64,000 nt of DNA from Sipunculus nudus (GCA_026874595.1 CM049308.1:52155624-52219623); one strand, 5' to 3'. Counted from the stretch's first letter, positions 24,114-36,100 are shown. Notes: generated from the letters alone by a model not told the origin. Translations and numbers: made by a program.

Positions 24114-24706
24114 AAGGTGCTTTTCTATTTGTATGTAGTGCGTATCCGTACTCCGTATCCGTAGTGCGTATCTGCAAGTTTCGTTTTCCATAAATCCAAA
24201 GTGTATATCTGTAGTCTGTATCTGCAAAGTTAGTAAGTTTTTCATTAGTTTTCATGATTTTGCAAGCCATTTCACCATATATTGATTTTACATTTGTATG
24301 TATGAGCCCCAAAAGGTATAACAATAAAATGATAATATTATTTTCAAATGCATCATATATTTGTGTGAGTAAGAAAAACAAATCCAATCAGTTAATTGAC
24401 AATTTGTTTAGTTTTTGAAAGACTCCAGCCAGAATAACGTTTATTATTATAGTGAATTAGTAATGAAGATTCACCACAAAGCACGTCCTGAATGGGGAAA
24501 CTCTTATGTTAAACATGAAATTGACAAGGTGTTGGTATGCATAGTGTACAAAGATCACTCCCTGCAGCGTGTGGATACGCACTACGGATAAGCACTATAG
24601 ATTATAACGCACTACGCATACAGATGGAAACGCCCCAGTTAAAAAGTCTACAAAGCGATTTTTGCACACTACAGATCCGCACTTCGTACAAATGCAAAGG
24701 CACCTT
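24114..24706. mobile_element. foldback/MITE with GTGCGTATCCG subrepeats
   Basis: The left end AAGGTGCTTTTCTATTTGTA returns inverted as TACAAATGCAAAGGCACCTT on the right. Both arms carry several copies of a TAGTGCGTATCCG-like word. A TA dinucleotide may be the target-site duplication. Its left end lies only seven bases after the SINE's downstream duplication. No transposase is present. Confidence 0.65.
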
Positions 24707-24859
24707 AAAGGTTTTATGATGGATCCAATTGTCAAGGCCGGCAAGTAGGACTGAATTTTAGTTGCCTTACCATCACTTTCTGAAATTTTTACTTGCCCTG
24801 GGCAAGCGGTTTACCACTAATGTCGAGCCATGATCAAAACCTGAAATCAGGTCGTTTTG

Positions 24860-26760
24860 GTACCTATGTCCTTTACTCGTATCTTCACAAACTTTAGGCT
24901 ATTTTTTTTTCTCTTGGTCTTCTCCACAACATTTTTTCAGACAACTTTTCTCTCAGATATGTAACTTTGTCAATATGTCCGTGACTTTGTCCGCTGTCCT
25001 CAGTTTAACTACTTGCCAGTGCATGCATCTTACATATAGCAATCTACAATCCCCAGTTTTACACACATCATTTTGAAACTGATACGAGATATATTCCTGG
25101 CACTAATATCTATAAAGAGATTTTCATTTTCTCAATATGGCTACCAGAGGGAGCTGCAGTCAAACAATTTATCCTGTAAAATGTTGGCTGTATCTCGAAA
25201 ACTGTTAATCTGTATCACAGAAATTATAGCCTTTTTTCGTACTCTTCTTCACTGCTCGTGCATTTTTAATTTCAAGGTCATTTCCGGCAAGCGTGTGACC
25301 TGTGGTCGTCTAGTTTGTTTGTTTGTATGTCTGTCTGTCTCCAGCCTAAAATGCACAGTTTTGCAGCGATCGCTTTCAAACTTACATAGTTGATGTACAA
25401 CCGAAAGTGCCCGAAGCCTTTTGAATTTTGTCATTATCAGTCGACGGTCAAGGTCATCAAAAGTTTGCAAAACGGGTTTTCCTTCATATCTTTGTCACTA
25501 TTAGTCGTATCTACTTCAACTGTAGCTCATATTAATCGTCATTCCAAGGCCTTTCTTCTGGTGTATAGCGGCATCAAATTTGCGGTAACCATGGTTACGC
25601 ATTTTTTGGGAAAAAGTCGTGATATTCGAAAATAAGGGGTTTCATTTTTCTAACTTTGTCAGTTTTAAAGCTACAGAGATCTTGTTTTTTGCATCAGGTA
25701 GCATACAAGTAGTATTGTTTGATAATTCTGCAAGTCTCGCAATATCTCGTCAAACGAGATATTTCGAGATATCGCTTAATGACAGCCTAGATTTCACAAA
25801 TATGCAGGAATCATTTTGCAACTAATATATCTTATTTCTTCCACTTGTATCTCGAAATGGATTTTTTATTTTCCAGATATGGCTGCTAGGGGGCGCTGCA
25901 CTCGAACTTCCCAAACATATAATTTTTGAGCCATATCTCTAAAATTATAAACCTCAATTACAGAAACTATAGGTTATTTTCTTCCTCTGGGTCTTTTCCA
26001 TAAGCTGAGTTAGTCAACTGGTCTCAGCTTTGTGTAACTTTGTCAGTATGTCTGTCTGTTTGTTAGTTCTCAAATTCACCTGCTTGCTGGTTTTTATATT
26101 TCTACTTATAGCATTCTAAAGGCCATGGTTTTGCAGGAATCGTTTTGAAACTGGTACATCTTATGTCTTACAGTAATATCTCGAAATGTACTTTTCATTT
26201 TACGGATATGGCCGCTAGGGGGCGCTGCATTCGAACCTCCCCAACATTTCATGTTTTGCCCAAACCTCAGTAACATAAAGTATAACTTATTTTCTTTCTC
26301 TGAGTCGTCTCCATAACCTGGTCAAGTGATCTGGTCTCAATCCTGTGTCATTTTGTCAGTATGTTTATCTGTTTGTCAGTTGTCCTTAATTTCGCCTGCT
26401 TGCTGGTTCTTGTGTCTTACATATACCATTCTTCAGGCCACAGTTTTGAAGGGATCCTTTTGAAACTGGTACATGTTATGTCTTACACTAATATCTCGAA
26501 ATAGATTTTTCATTTTCTGGATATTGCCGCTAGGGGGTGCTGCACACGACCTTCCGAAATATTAATTTTTTTGCCATATCTTCAAAATTATAAACCTCAG
26601 TTACATAAACTATAGCTTATTTTCTTCCTCTGAGTCTTATCCATAACTTGGTTAAGTCATCTGGTCTAAAGCTTGTGTCACTTTGTCAGTATGTCTGTCT
26701 GTTTGTCATTTGTTGTCAGCTATGTCTGCGTTCATGTTCTTTTGTGTGATATGTCATTTA
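24860..26760 (+). repeat. tandem repeat array with CTCF-like motif per unit
   Basis: Units of about 315-330 bp. Each has a phrase like TTTTGAAACTGGTACAT, then AATATCTCGAAAT, then a GCTAGGGGGCGCTGCA-type word, then a TGTCAGTATGTCTGTCTG tract. The conserved words occur at 25139, 25881, 26210 and 26525. The segment 25430-25640 matches 18600-18760 of the other array, so both are one family. Frames read across several units but are not conserved between them. Confidence 0.8.
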
Positions 26761-26764
26761 ACAG

Positions 26765-26915
26765 GCCTAACTTGGGCTGACATTAACAGAAGAGAAGTAT
26801 TGGCAGTGCTCGGAAGGACCGCGGTAGATGGTGTTCTGGGGGCACATATGTTTGATACGGACGTATTGCCGGAGACGGAACCTGATGTACAGAGCCGGGA
26901 TATAGACGGATACAG
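26765..26915 (+). CDS. candidate internal exon, unrecognised protein
   Basis: Bounded by an acceptor (TCATTTAACAG) and a strong donor (TACAG|GTAAGT). It encodes 49 full codons with phase 1 entry and phase 2 exit, beginning LTWADINRREVLAVLG and ending SRDIDGY. It is locally GC-richer than its surroundings and opens directly after the repeat array. The next candidate exon at 28696 joins in frame (AG plus G). No domain is recognised. It may be host or transposon sequence. Confidence 0.4.
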
Positions 26916-28695
26916 GTAAGTGGTTTATTACTTTCTATTCTATTCTCACTTTTCATATACACGAGGACCAGGTCCTATAGAAAACTAGATGTGTGGGGAA
27001 TGTGTCGGAATATCTGCTGCAAATACGGAAATTGACATGTGAGAAAGGTGTAATTTGTCTTGTTATTAAACCTTAACCATGACAAGTAAAATAAATCACC
27101 AATTAAACTAAGAATGCTCCTAAACCTAATCGAGTGAGGATAACAATAAGATACGTGCCTTGTTAATCAGACACGGATTTAAGTAACACCTGTAAAATAT
27201 TGCATTGCATGTAAATGTTTGATATTAAAACTTAAATTCATAAATTAACCCCACAATCCATTAACGTATGACCTAAATTGGTTCAGGCAAGGATACCTTT
27301 AATATATGTCCGTGATCTTAATGAGACAAATGCGTGCATTTGAGTGACTTTTTTTTAATTTTGTATTGCCAGTGAAATGTTTAGGATTTCAAATATCATG
27401 AAAATAATTAAACTAATAAGAATTCATAAAATAATTCAGAAAGCAACCAAGTGTGAACAAAACCTTATCAGCTCTGGAGCAAATAAGATGCACCCTCCAC
27501 TAATATTTGAAGTAGAACTGAATAAAAAAAATTAGATATTGCGTCGCATGATGAGGAATTGATGAGAGATTCCTTTCCTTGATAAATGTTCAAGACCGCC
27601 AGACACGTAAGCGTGCCCTGCATCTGCAGCAAAAGTCCCTTAGTGTTCACTTCCCTCCATCAGTGTTGAATGATCAAAAGAATGATCAAAAGAATAACCG
27701 ACCAAGTAAAACAAGCTATTAAAAGCTCTACATTCCATGCAAGAAAAATACCAGTGGAAACTATTACATTTATTAGCCCTGAGCAACGTAGCCATGAACG
27801 AAATGAACTCTTAAAAATAGTCCAGTCGATAAACGATTCAGCTATTTAAGGAATGTGAGCTGTCTGGTGCCCATATTCTTGCCCATTATCAAATGAAAAT
27901 AAAAAAAAATCTTGTTAAGTTTTATCCAAGGTTTGCTTTCACTGTCCTTCTTAAAACATGTTTTACATGTAACATAAAGATAAAGCGAAAGAGTGACGCC
28001 TTTTATATAGACTAAAGGTGTTTTAACCTACGAGCTTTCAAAGTGCACAGGCTTCTTTGTTAGGTGGTAATTTAAAAGGAAAAAAAGTTTTGATAACAGC
28101 AGAGAACTCTTCCCTAACTTAATAAAGTACGAATGAATTTGAACAGATAGCACAATTTAAAAAAAAAATAAATAGATGGCACCGACAGTTTTTGTCAAGT
28201 CATGATATTACTAATTTTCAATACACAAATTAAGCAAATAAAATTACTCGACTGCTGTAAAATTGTGCTCAATATACAAGAAAAAAATATGAAAATCAAA
28301 TTAACGGCATCGACAGTTTTTTTTTATAACATCGACAGCTTTCTTTAATTTGTGAAACGATTCAAACAATACATTTTAACACCAATATTTACCTTCTGCC
28401 TGCCTTGTATCTTCGAAGGGCAAGAACGGAACTTCGAATGGTAGTTCTTGCCCTATCGGCAAATTGTTTTGGTGTAACCCCTTCTCAATATCACGGTTTG
28501 TTTTGGGTTGGCTCACCACACGCAGCTAGTGTATAGTGCATGTAAGAATTGGTACCAACTATCCTTGCAGCTGCTGCAATATCTTGTCTAAAGCTGTATC
28601 TCTGTGCACTCCTATCAAGTTATTAAGTCAGACCTCTCACCTCTGCATAGTCGTGAACATCCCTTTTCCTTAATTGCAATTTTTGTTGTTTACAG
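26916..28695. other. intron-like stretch, no gene seen
   Basis: AT-rich DNA without supported coding sequence. It contains a perfect 10-bp inverted repeat (GGGCAAGAAC with its complement, 28418-28453) and two adjacent copies of GATCAAAAGAAT near 27671. Confidence 0.4.
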
Positions 28696-28819
28696 GTTGT
28701 ATTCAGGGTCTGGAGATCTGCCACTCTATTTTCTATGTATCATTAAATATGTCTCAGCTCCCCATTTACATTATATTATACATCTTCAAAATAAAAGAAG
28801 GAAGTTGTCAAAAAAGTAG
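28696..28819 (+). CDS. candidate exon following 26765-26915
   Basis: The acceptor TTGTTGTTTACAG is followed by GTTGTATTCAGG, which completes the split AG-G codon of the preceding candidate exon. The first residues are LYSGSGDLPLYFL, after which the frame becomes hydrophobic and basic and stops at TAG. An internal donor (CTAT|GTATCA) would instead join it in phase to the segment at 29131. Both models are weak. No family is recognised. Confidence 0.3.
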
Positions 28820-29130
28820 AAGATCTAGAACTTTTGACGGAAGCTGCAACAGCAAATGTACATTAAAACGTTCGCAACAGTTGTTTCACTTTGAAAGAGA
28901 GGTGATTAATAAATTATGAAATTTATGAACATAACTTGTAACCTCCACCATAAATATAAAGCATGGATTGCAAGATGTCTCTCTGTATTTAAACTTTCAT
29001 TGCAGCCTTCAAGTCCGATCAGGTCTCTAGTAATTTTGTCATAGATAAAATCTGCTTTAATTGATATTTCATCTGGTCACATGCATACCCATCGTTCTTT
29101 TTGTTGAAGTTTTTCTGCCATTTGTTTTAG

Positions 29131-29258
29131 TTGATGTCCACAAAGATGCGCTCATAGAGTGGGACCAGCCCAGAAAGTTCGAGAGCAGCATGAGCGCTGT
29201 TTTTTTAAACGTCAGACTTCACACGTTGGCCGTCTCTAATGGCAACGGACAATGCTAG
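29131..29258 (+). CDS. candidate terminal exon, unrecognised protein
   Basis: Preceded by a pyrimidine-rich acceptor (CCATTTGTTTTAG) and ending in TAG. It encodes DVHKDALIEWDQPRKFESS followed by MSAVFLNVRLHTLAVSNG. It has coding-like composition in an AT-rich setting and enters in phase 1. It could be the last exon of the gene started at 26765 if the 28696 exon uses its internal donor. No domain is recognised. Confidence 0.3.
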
Positions 29259-29259
29259 C

Positions 29260-30720
29260 GCTACACAGACACAAAAAGAGACATCTGTATCAATAGTTCA
29301 TAATCGGTGATTGAAGTAATGAGTTACTGAACCCTTGCAAGTTTGGCTTAGTTTTCATAGGATGAATCCCCACTTAACATTTACACAACGATTAATTGAA
29401 TAATATGTTTACTAACTAGTAAAAAGAAAATAAATATGTATTTAATGCTCACATAGACAATGACAATATGTGCCCCATACAATGAAATATATTAATTTGA
29501 TCCAGCAAGCTTTTGAATAGAAATTTCTCCATCGGTATTGGTATTTTTTATGCAAGACCCTTAAAAATTTTACTCTCCTTTTATGGTCACTACTTTCACT
29601 TAAGTGTGATAGATTTTTCTATTCATCATATACTTTAACTTTGATTTTTATCATTGTTTTATGGTGTGTTTGATTTACCTTGGCATTAAGTTTATAAAAT
29701 ACTAGCTGATAAACCCGGTATAAAGGGCGTTTTACCGGGGTTTTGGAGATATATTAATTGAGATATATGTTGGCTCATTTTTTATTATAAAAGTTAAAAG
29801 AAAATATAGATTTTTAGTGGGTTACTCTCGGAATACGATATGTACAAATATTTTTTTACTGTTATTTTGTGGCGCTGTGCTCGTGGCAAAAATCAAACCC
29901 CGGTATGTTTACCTTGAAGACCTGGTCAGTGATGGTTTACATTGCGAACAGGAATGAGACGCGGTAGCATACAGTATTTTGTTGATTTGACTGGTTTCTA
30001 TCATTGGACGTATAAAGAATAGGTTGATGTGAGGAACTCATAAAAGATTAATTGCAAGGAAACTGTTCCAGAAGAAGGAAACAGAAATATGCAAACATCA
30101 CATCTAACAGAAGCGCACCCAGCGGGACTCCATGCAGTGGGTCCGTATCCCATTTTCAGCCACCGCAACCTTTTTTCCATCGTATCAGACAAAGTTAAAG
30201 GCCTGAAACCCCCGCCACCACCCAACCCAACCCCACCCCAGCCCTGTTCCTGAAATTGGGACCTTGAATTAGGTTTTGTCATTAATCCTCCTGGGTTGAA
30301 CTCTCCATATCATAAAGCGAGAAACATGTGTTTTTCTCTTTTACTGAAACCGCACGTGGGTCAAATCCCTCCATGAAAGCAAGCGTTATTCATATGAACA
30401 ATAGTCCTTAGTGTTAGAGGTTAAGTGACCACGATGCACGCATTCCGGTGATTGCCGAAAGCAGTTCGGCTGTTCTCAAAATTATATGTATATTAAAAAT
30501 TATTTATTTTCATATCGCCTATGTCACTGCGGGGATAATAATCTTTAAAATGAGGTATGGCACAATATTGTACACAACGCGGTTTTAGAGAACATTGCGC
30601 ACAAACGTGAACCGAATTCCTTTTATAAGTATTAGATTCCTCTCCTGGTGTCCTGATGAAACTATTTTAAATAATTATAAACAGTATTTCAAGTTTACCA
30701 AGGAAACTGTATGATCGCTC
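29260..30720. other. no gene recognised
   Basis: AT-rich sequence. A GC-richer patch near 30100-30290 gives a short minus-strand frame with no recognisable domain. Confidence 0.35.
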
Positions 30721-30721
30721 T

Positions 30722-31275
30722 CAGGTTTGGGCATTACATTCTTCCAGTTGGCTCGAGAAAGTGCCTGTTGCAGAACGTGCACTGAAACTATGGCCAGATG
30801 TCTGCAAATATGTACACATCACCAACAAGAGAGCCAAGTCACAACAATCGCACTGTAAGGATATTCTCTTTGTACTTAGGTTTAAAACTGTCCTGTCTAT
30901 TGCCCAGCAGCTTCAGCCTCATCTAAAACTGTACCAGACTGACAGGCCAAGGATTCCATTCCATTTGTAGCGGATGATCTTAAGAACCCCGTCAAGGCAT
31001 TAATGAGACGTTTTGTGGAGAGTGATGTTCTCAAATGTGCTGATTAAAGTGGATGTCAACAGACATGAAAACTATGTAACATATTCCAAAGATTGATGTT
31101 GAATTTGCCACAGATAAGAATTTGAAGAGTTAATGGCAACAGAGAAAGTCAGCAGTATAGGCATGTCATGCAATTTAGAATGGAGACCAAAGATATCCTA
31201 GCAGCCGTTGTCTCAAACATTTTAGAGAAGGCTCCAATCAAGTATACAGTTATGCGCAACTCTAGGTGCATGATG
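30722..31275 (+). pseudogene. transposase-like remnant with several frameshifts
   Basis: Frames on the plus strand chain together as SSWLEKVPVAERALKLWPDV, then QLQPHLKLYQTDRPRIPF, then (shifted) VADDLKNPVKALMRRFVESD, then KVDVNRHENYVTYSK, and finally METKDILAAVVSNILEKAP with KYTVMRNSRCMMP. The order and motifs (W-L-x-L/E start, QTD-x-P-x-x-PF, a closing R-N-x-x-C) fit the C-terminal half of the large hAT-like, DUF4371-type proteins that are repetitive in invertebrate genomes; the exact family name is my inference. At least three frame changes and stops make it non-functional. It ends where the CARD-like frame on the other strand begins. Confidence 0.5.
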
Positions 31276-31645
31276 CCAACTCGGTAAACGTGACCAATTG
31301 TTCATGCCCATACCCGCCGATGATACACAGCAGCATCCTGTTCTGATTGATACCGGTATCTTCCCCGGTGATACGTGCGGCGTTGTTCTGACCTATAACG
31401 CCTTTCTGGAGCATGGCGTCAATCAGCGAAGGGTCGACGTTCGGGCTGCTCACCAACGTAAGCCACTGTGGCCGGAGGATCCTCGCGCTCGAAATCTGGG
31501 GTCGGACAGACAAGTAAAAATTCACTGGCTGAAACTTATCGATCGGTCTCATGATGTATCGGTGAAACACTCCTGTACAGTACGGTGGTTGGCGATGAAA
31601 TGATGGAACGATACAGCAACCGGCACTTTTGATTTCATGCCACAA
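31262..31645 (-). CDS. CARD-like domain ORF
   Basis: A 127-codon minus-strand frame. Its C-terminal 70 residues read PQWLTLVSSPNVDPSLIDAM, LQKGVIGQNNAARITGEDT, NQNRMLLCIIGGYGHEQLVT. This follows the CARD pattern: L-hydrophobic start, a D-P-x-L-L/I-D-x-L-x-x-x-G-V turn, A-x-x-I, R-x-L-L, and a final G-x-x-x-F. CARD is a death-fold adaptor domain used in apoptosis and innate immune signalling. The segment is clearly GC-richer than its flanks. The stop follows soon after the domain, and the N-terminal 50 residues are not recognised. It could be an isolated exon, a retrocopy or a captured fragment in a transposon graveyard. Confidence 0.5.
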   Translation of the reverse strand: MWHEIKSAGCCIVPSFHRQPPYCTGVFHRYIMRPIDKFQPVNFYLSVRPQISSARILRPQWLTLVSSPNVDPSLIDAMLQKGVIGQNNAARITGEDTGINQNRMLLCIIGGYGHEQLVTFTELASCT

Positions 31646-31859
31646 GCAATGTCATAGAAAACGACAACACACACGTGTTAGGTACCAATCATTACCACTG
31701 TGGGGTTAAGCCACCGAATAATAGGGCGATCGGAGGCACATTTCAGGACACGATACTGAAGCCGTACGCACATACCAACATCATAACGATACACTGACAC
31801 ACACGCACCTAACCATTAATGCAATTACGAATGAGCAATTACGAAAGAGCAAAGTGCAA

Positions 31860-33170
31860 AGTAATATATATATATATATATATTGGTTTCCATTGCATGT
31901 TCATTCACTAATGGTCATATGACAAAAGAACGTCCAGGCTTTCTAGTGTTGAGAGAGAATGGGATGATGTGTCTTGACTAGAAAATAACTGCCCAGCTGG
32001 TGATTTATGTCCAGAAGAATGTGATACATGTCCAGGTGAGACATGTAACCTCCCTCTTTCTCCTGAGTCGTCAAATGTGGATGTTTGCTGTGGCATTATC
32101 TTTCGGGGCGTTTCATCTGTTTTTGATTCAGGCTTAGAGTCATTTTAACCCTCTTGAACACTGGCTCTATGTGCTCTTTGGCTCTCTTACCTCATGCCAG
32201 GACTGCCATTGTCACATTAAGTCTGAGCTATTCTTATGACTTGTGTTTCCTTTTGGAATGTCTCTGGATAAGTTTCCGTCGTGCTTTCTGTGTGGTCACC
32301 CCTTTCTGTAACGTTGTTTCAAGCTGAGACGTTTACGGGAGTCAGTTTGTGTTTCTGGCTCAAAGGTTTTACCCTTTTGGTTGCCCTGGAGTTTCTTGAA
32401 CCTGCACATCACCTGGTGCTGGAGTTTTTTCATTCACTGACTCTGAAGGGGAGCCCTTTGAGCCCTTTGGTGGTTTGCTGGTTGTGGATGTAGGCTGTTT
32501 CAGCCATGTACGCATGTTTCATGGTCAGCCTGATGTTTCTGTCAATGAGGTTTATTGTTGTTTTACAAACTCCTTTCTGTTACTAGGTCCTGCTTTCTGG
32601 GGTGCGTCACGTATGGCAATGTTCAATATTGGCGTCTTGCCTTTCTTGCAACCTGTTAGGACTTTTGTTGCCGTTTGTGTAACTCTAACATGCACAGACG
32701 CACTTCCTGCAAGGAAAGCTTTGCATTGCATGCTCTGCAAGAGGGTGTAATTTCCATATTGTTGACATGGCCTGATCTTTACTACAAGTTCTTAGGCATG
32801 TTTCATAATGTGTCGTGGACACGCCTATGCTCCTCGGTCTGTCCTTTACTGCTTGCGTTTGTGGCAGCTCCTTAAATAAAACTGTAATCTTCCCTGATAC
32901 CACGGGGATACCGAGGCCTTTACTTTCCACTAGCTGTATTTTGCTCTCTGCCTTTCCTGCATTAACATGGATTTGACGCTGAATGGATCCTCGAGTCACA
33001 GCCACTCCATTTGTGCTCAAGACTGCGTGTGACTTGGTGTGTCCCAGGCTTCAGAGGAGGAGCAACTGTTGGTTCCTGGTTTGTGGTTCCGACTTCCTCC
33101 GTGTCCATCGGTACCAGACATCCAGCTTTGACAGACTGAAAATATACAGACAAAATATATTACTATAGAC
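31860..33170 (-). pseudogene. decayed coding-like region, minus strand
   Basis: After an (AT)n tract (31866-31882), the minus strand has several overlapping open segments in different frames over 1.2 kb. Examples are GKITVLFKELPQTQAVKDRP and GCKKGKTPILNIAIRDAPQ. Codon-like composition and raised GC suggest a former coding sequence broken by indels. Proline- and serine-rich stretches and basic segments would fit a gag-like or structural protein, but no zinc knuckle or other signature could be confirmed. Confidence 0.3.
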
Positions 33171-34810
33171 CTTTTCCGTTTCACTTGCGACACCTGTCGG
33201 CGATATTTAACATCTATGGTTCGGGGTTGTACACGTGTACGGGAGTAAAAGGCGGAAGCAGTTGTGTTTTTGGCCCTGTTGTCGTGTGGAATTAAATTGA
33301 CTTAACCCCAGTATCACCGATTATTGACCTAAGCCCACCATGAAACGACAAATGTTTGTTGCAATATAATATAAAACAAGGCGGGGGGGGGGGGGGGTCT
33401 TATTTTATCTTATATTGAATTTATATTATAGCCTAGCTTTGAAGCGTGGCCGACCAGTGGATGTTTAAAATTAATGTGAAAAAGCTCGTCTTAAGCTATG
33501 CATATTATAATACAGGTGAAAAAAGGTGCACATATAAAAAGACTACTGGTGAAACTGACATGTATCAACACAGACGCAGGTTGCTAACTGAAATTGGTAG
33601 CGTCCTTGACAACCGTGAGAACCTGAACGAAACAACTTGTTCATGAAGAAAAGCTGTGTTACATCTGACAATCAATGCTGGGTGCATTAAAAAATGAAGT
33701 TAACTAGGCTGCTCAAAAGTAGAGAAGACGTTCATGAACTTCTTATTCATGAAATATGGACGTCCCATATATGCCCAGTTAGCACAAAACAGTTCACACA
33801 GAAAATGCTCTAAAATAAAAAAAAACATGGTTATAACAATGCCTTGAACCCTTTTCTAAGTAAATATGTTTCCTTATTTTTATCCTGTTATAATTTGCAG
33901 GAAAATATGTTATTTATTTCTATTGCATTTCAGTGTAACAATTAAAAAAAAATTCCTATGAAAAGAAATGCATTACATTCTTAGAATGTAATATTTCTTT
34001 CATATATAGTATTTATACATTATTTTGACAGAGTTGTAAATATAATTAAAAACCAAAGATATAGGTTTATATTTTTCAACAATACAATAAAAGTTTAAAT
34101 GAATTTGTCACATTTTAATAAGTCTAACATTTTTTAGCTATATAATTTTAGAAATGTTTTGATTTTATAAATGGTCTACTGAGACATCTGTGCAACTTAT
34201 CGAAAATGTTTGTAAAATCTTTTGTGCTGCGTGGGTATATTCACACGTTAACTTACCAATTTCAATAAAACAATATTATTAACAAAAGTGTACAATGCTG
34301 TGTCACTAGGGTATACTTGCATTCTGTTTACTATTTATTGGTTAGGTACCTGAACACTATAAGGACTCAAAATCAAATGAAAGAGATATACTCGTCTCCC
34401 CTACAGGTAGGCCTACACTTCTGTTCACATACGGCCTGGGGGTCAGCTGACCCGAACCCTAAAGACGACAGCGCAAACGCACGCAGTGCGCATGCTCGTG
34501 GAAAAGGTCTGTTTATTTGAAGTTCAAAGTGGACTATTACCTGACGATCTAATGCCATATGTAAATAATATATAACTAAGTATGTTACTGCTACCCATCG
34601 CAAAAGTGGAACCCCGTGAACTGAAATGCTTGAGAGCGAAAATTGAGCCCCGTAAATATAAAGCCAAGCAGAGTATTATATCATTCAAAATAATCGCTGA
34701 TGTAGTTGGAATTGTTTTGGTTGTGTCTGACGAGGGTAGGAAGCGGGCGACCTGAATTTTGTTTTCACGTTATTATTTTCTATTTCTCACTTATTTTTTT
34801 CTATTTCCAG
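33171..34810. other. no supported gene
   Basis: AT-rich sequence with a G-run (about 33382-33397). A 66-codon frame at 33446-33646 has no recognisable domain. A GC-richer patch near 34440-34500 is not clearly coding. Confidence 0.35.
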
Positions 34811-34971
34811 ATGATGTCACTCAGGCCCCATTCCAGAAACCTGTCAAAATTATACAAAAAGAAACTCACAGTGTGACTAGAAAATTAGAAATATCCATTT
34901 CCGACAGCACCGCATGTACGACAAATCTGTGCAACAACCCAGACATAACTGATCAACTTGAACAAAGTTAA
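34811..34971 (+). CDS. candidate exon, unrecognised
   Basis: The acceptor TTTCTATTTCCAG is followed by an open segment beginning DDVTQAPFQKPVKIIQKE and ending LCNNPDITDQLEQS before TAA. Entry is phase 1. The start resembles the EDITDSSF opening of the exon at 16544, but the rest does not align, so kinship is unproven. Confidence 0.25.
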
Positions 34972-36100
34972 AGTTACGTTCTAAGGAACTTTATAATTGG
35001 ACACAATGGACGGATATTACTTAACTTAAAAAGCCAAACAGCCAACACGTCGGATCAGCAAGTGCCGGAAATATTTACCACAGAGCTTCGGAGCTTATTA
35101 ATCCCCAAACTCCACCCGTTTCACCATTGAACCAGATCGAACTCCACGTGGACGAACTGGTCTCGATCCAAGGCACCATTCAAATCGTAAGTTTCTATGT
35201 TATTCCTATAAATGACCCCCCCCCCCCCCGATTTATTTCTATCTACCGCAAAGTGCGGATATCTTCTTCATGTAGTCGCAAAAGCGAGGCAACTGTTCTG
35301 TGAGGTCAATATTTCCTGGACCATTTTCTTTTTAATTTTTCGCAAATATTTTAATTTTAAATTGCGAAGATATAATAGAGCTCTTTTAAATCGGAAATAT
35401 AAGAATATAAGAATTAAAATTAAATTGAAAATATAAGAATATAAGAATCAAAAACATTCCAATTTAAGAATATTCTTAAAGTTTTGTTGGCACTGTTAGC
35501 AAAAAAAAATGTTTCTTGTACAATCCTTCCATAAATGTACACTGAATGACCTTCATTTTCCAGGATGAAAAGTCCAGAACTGTCCAGGTAGCCGGTAGAA
35601 ATGCCAAAGTGCGAAAATAAACCATGTCGGATCTGTGGCACTTTGGAGGCAGCATGCTTCGATGCCTGTAAAAGTTGGGGTTACGGTCAATATGGCCTAC
35701 CTCTCCTTCAGGAAAAATGCATTCAGTGGTTCACACCGGTTAAAATCCACAAAATATACAAGGATTGAGGTACTGAAATATCCCCGAAATAATTCTATAT
35801 CCCATGAAATATTTGTATCTAAAACTCGCAATTTTTTTTTCTATTATCTAAAAGTTATCCTGAACTTTTGACCATGTACCCTCTGATGCTTTTATTCATA
35901 CTTACGACGGGTTTTGTAAAATAAACTCATATTGACTGCTCATTTTACAAGAAACGTCACGCCATTTTTAGTTTTTTTTCAGAGTATATTAAGATTGAGA
36001 AGTGTATATTTTAGATTTGTGACAGTCCTATACGATTAGGGATTTTCTCGGCTATTTTTTTTTCACACCAACACTCACAAATTTATTGTTTCGTATTTTA
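34972..36100. other. no gene; homopolymer and AT-rich DNA
   Basis: Contains a C-run near 35217-35229 and a donor-like AAATC|GTAAGT near 35190 after a GC-richer patch. No protein is recognised. Confidence 0.3.

Larger units (their letters stand above)
23397..24832. mobile_element. hAT-like non-autonomous element with nested insertions
   Basis: The left end reads CAGGGCTGGACATTAAC and the right end, reverse-complemented, CATGGCTCGACATTAGT. Similarity continues inwards through TTGCCCA and a GGGCA(A/T)GTAA block. CAGGG-type ends are usual for hAT transposons. A clean 8-bp duplication was not found, though ATCAA occurs at both flanks. The interior is almost entirely two later insertions: a SINE and a foldback element. 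Confidence 0.55.

Noticed and set aside
23784-24245. 153-codon minus-strand open frame
   Set aside because: It lies across the SINE body and tail and into the foldback element, so it is a by-product of repeat sequence.
31298-31603. 101-codon plus-strand frame opposite the CARD-like ORF
   Set aside because: No domain pattern; the minus-strand frame fits a known fold, so this is a shadow.
16544-34971. Kinship of the EDITDSSF and DDVTQAPF exons
   Set aside because: Only the first four or five residues are alike; the remainder does not align.
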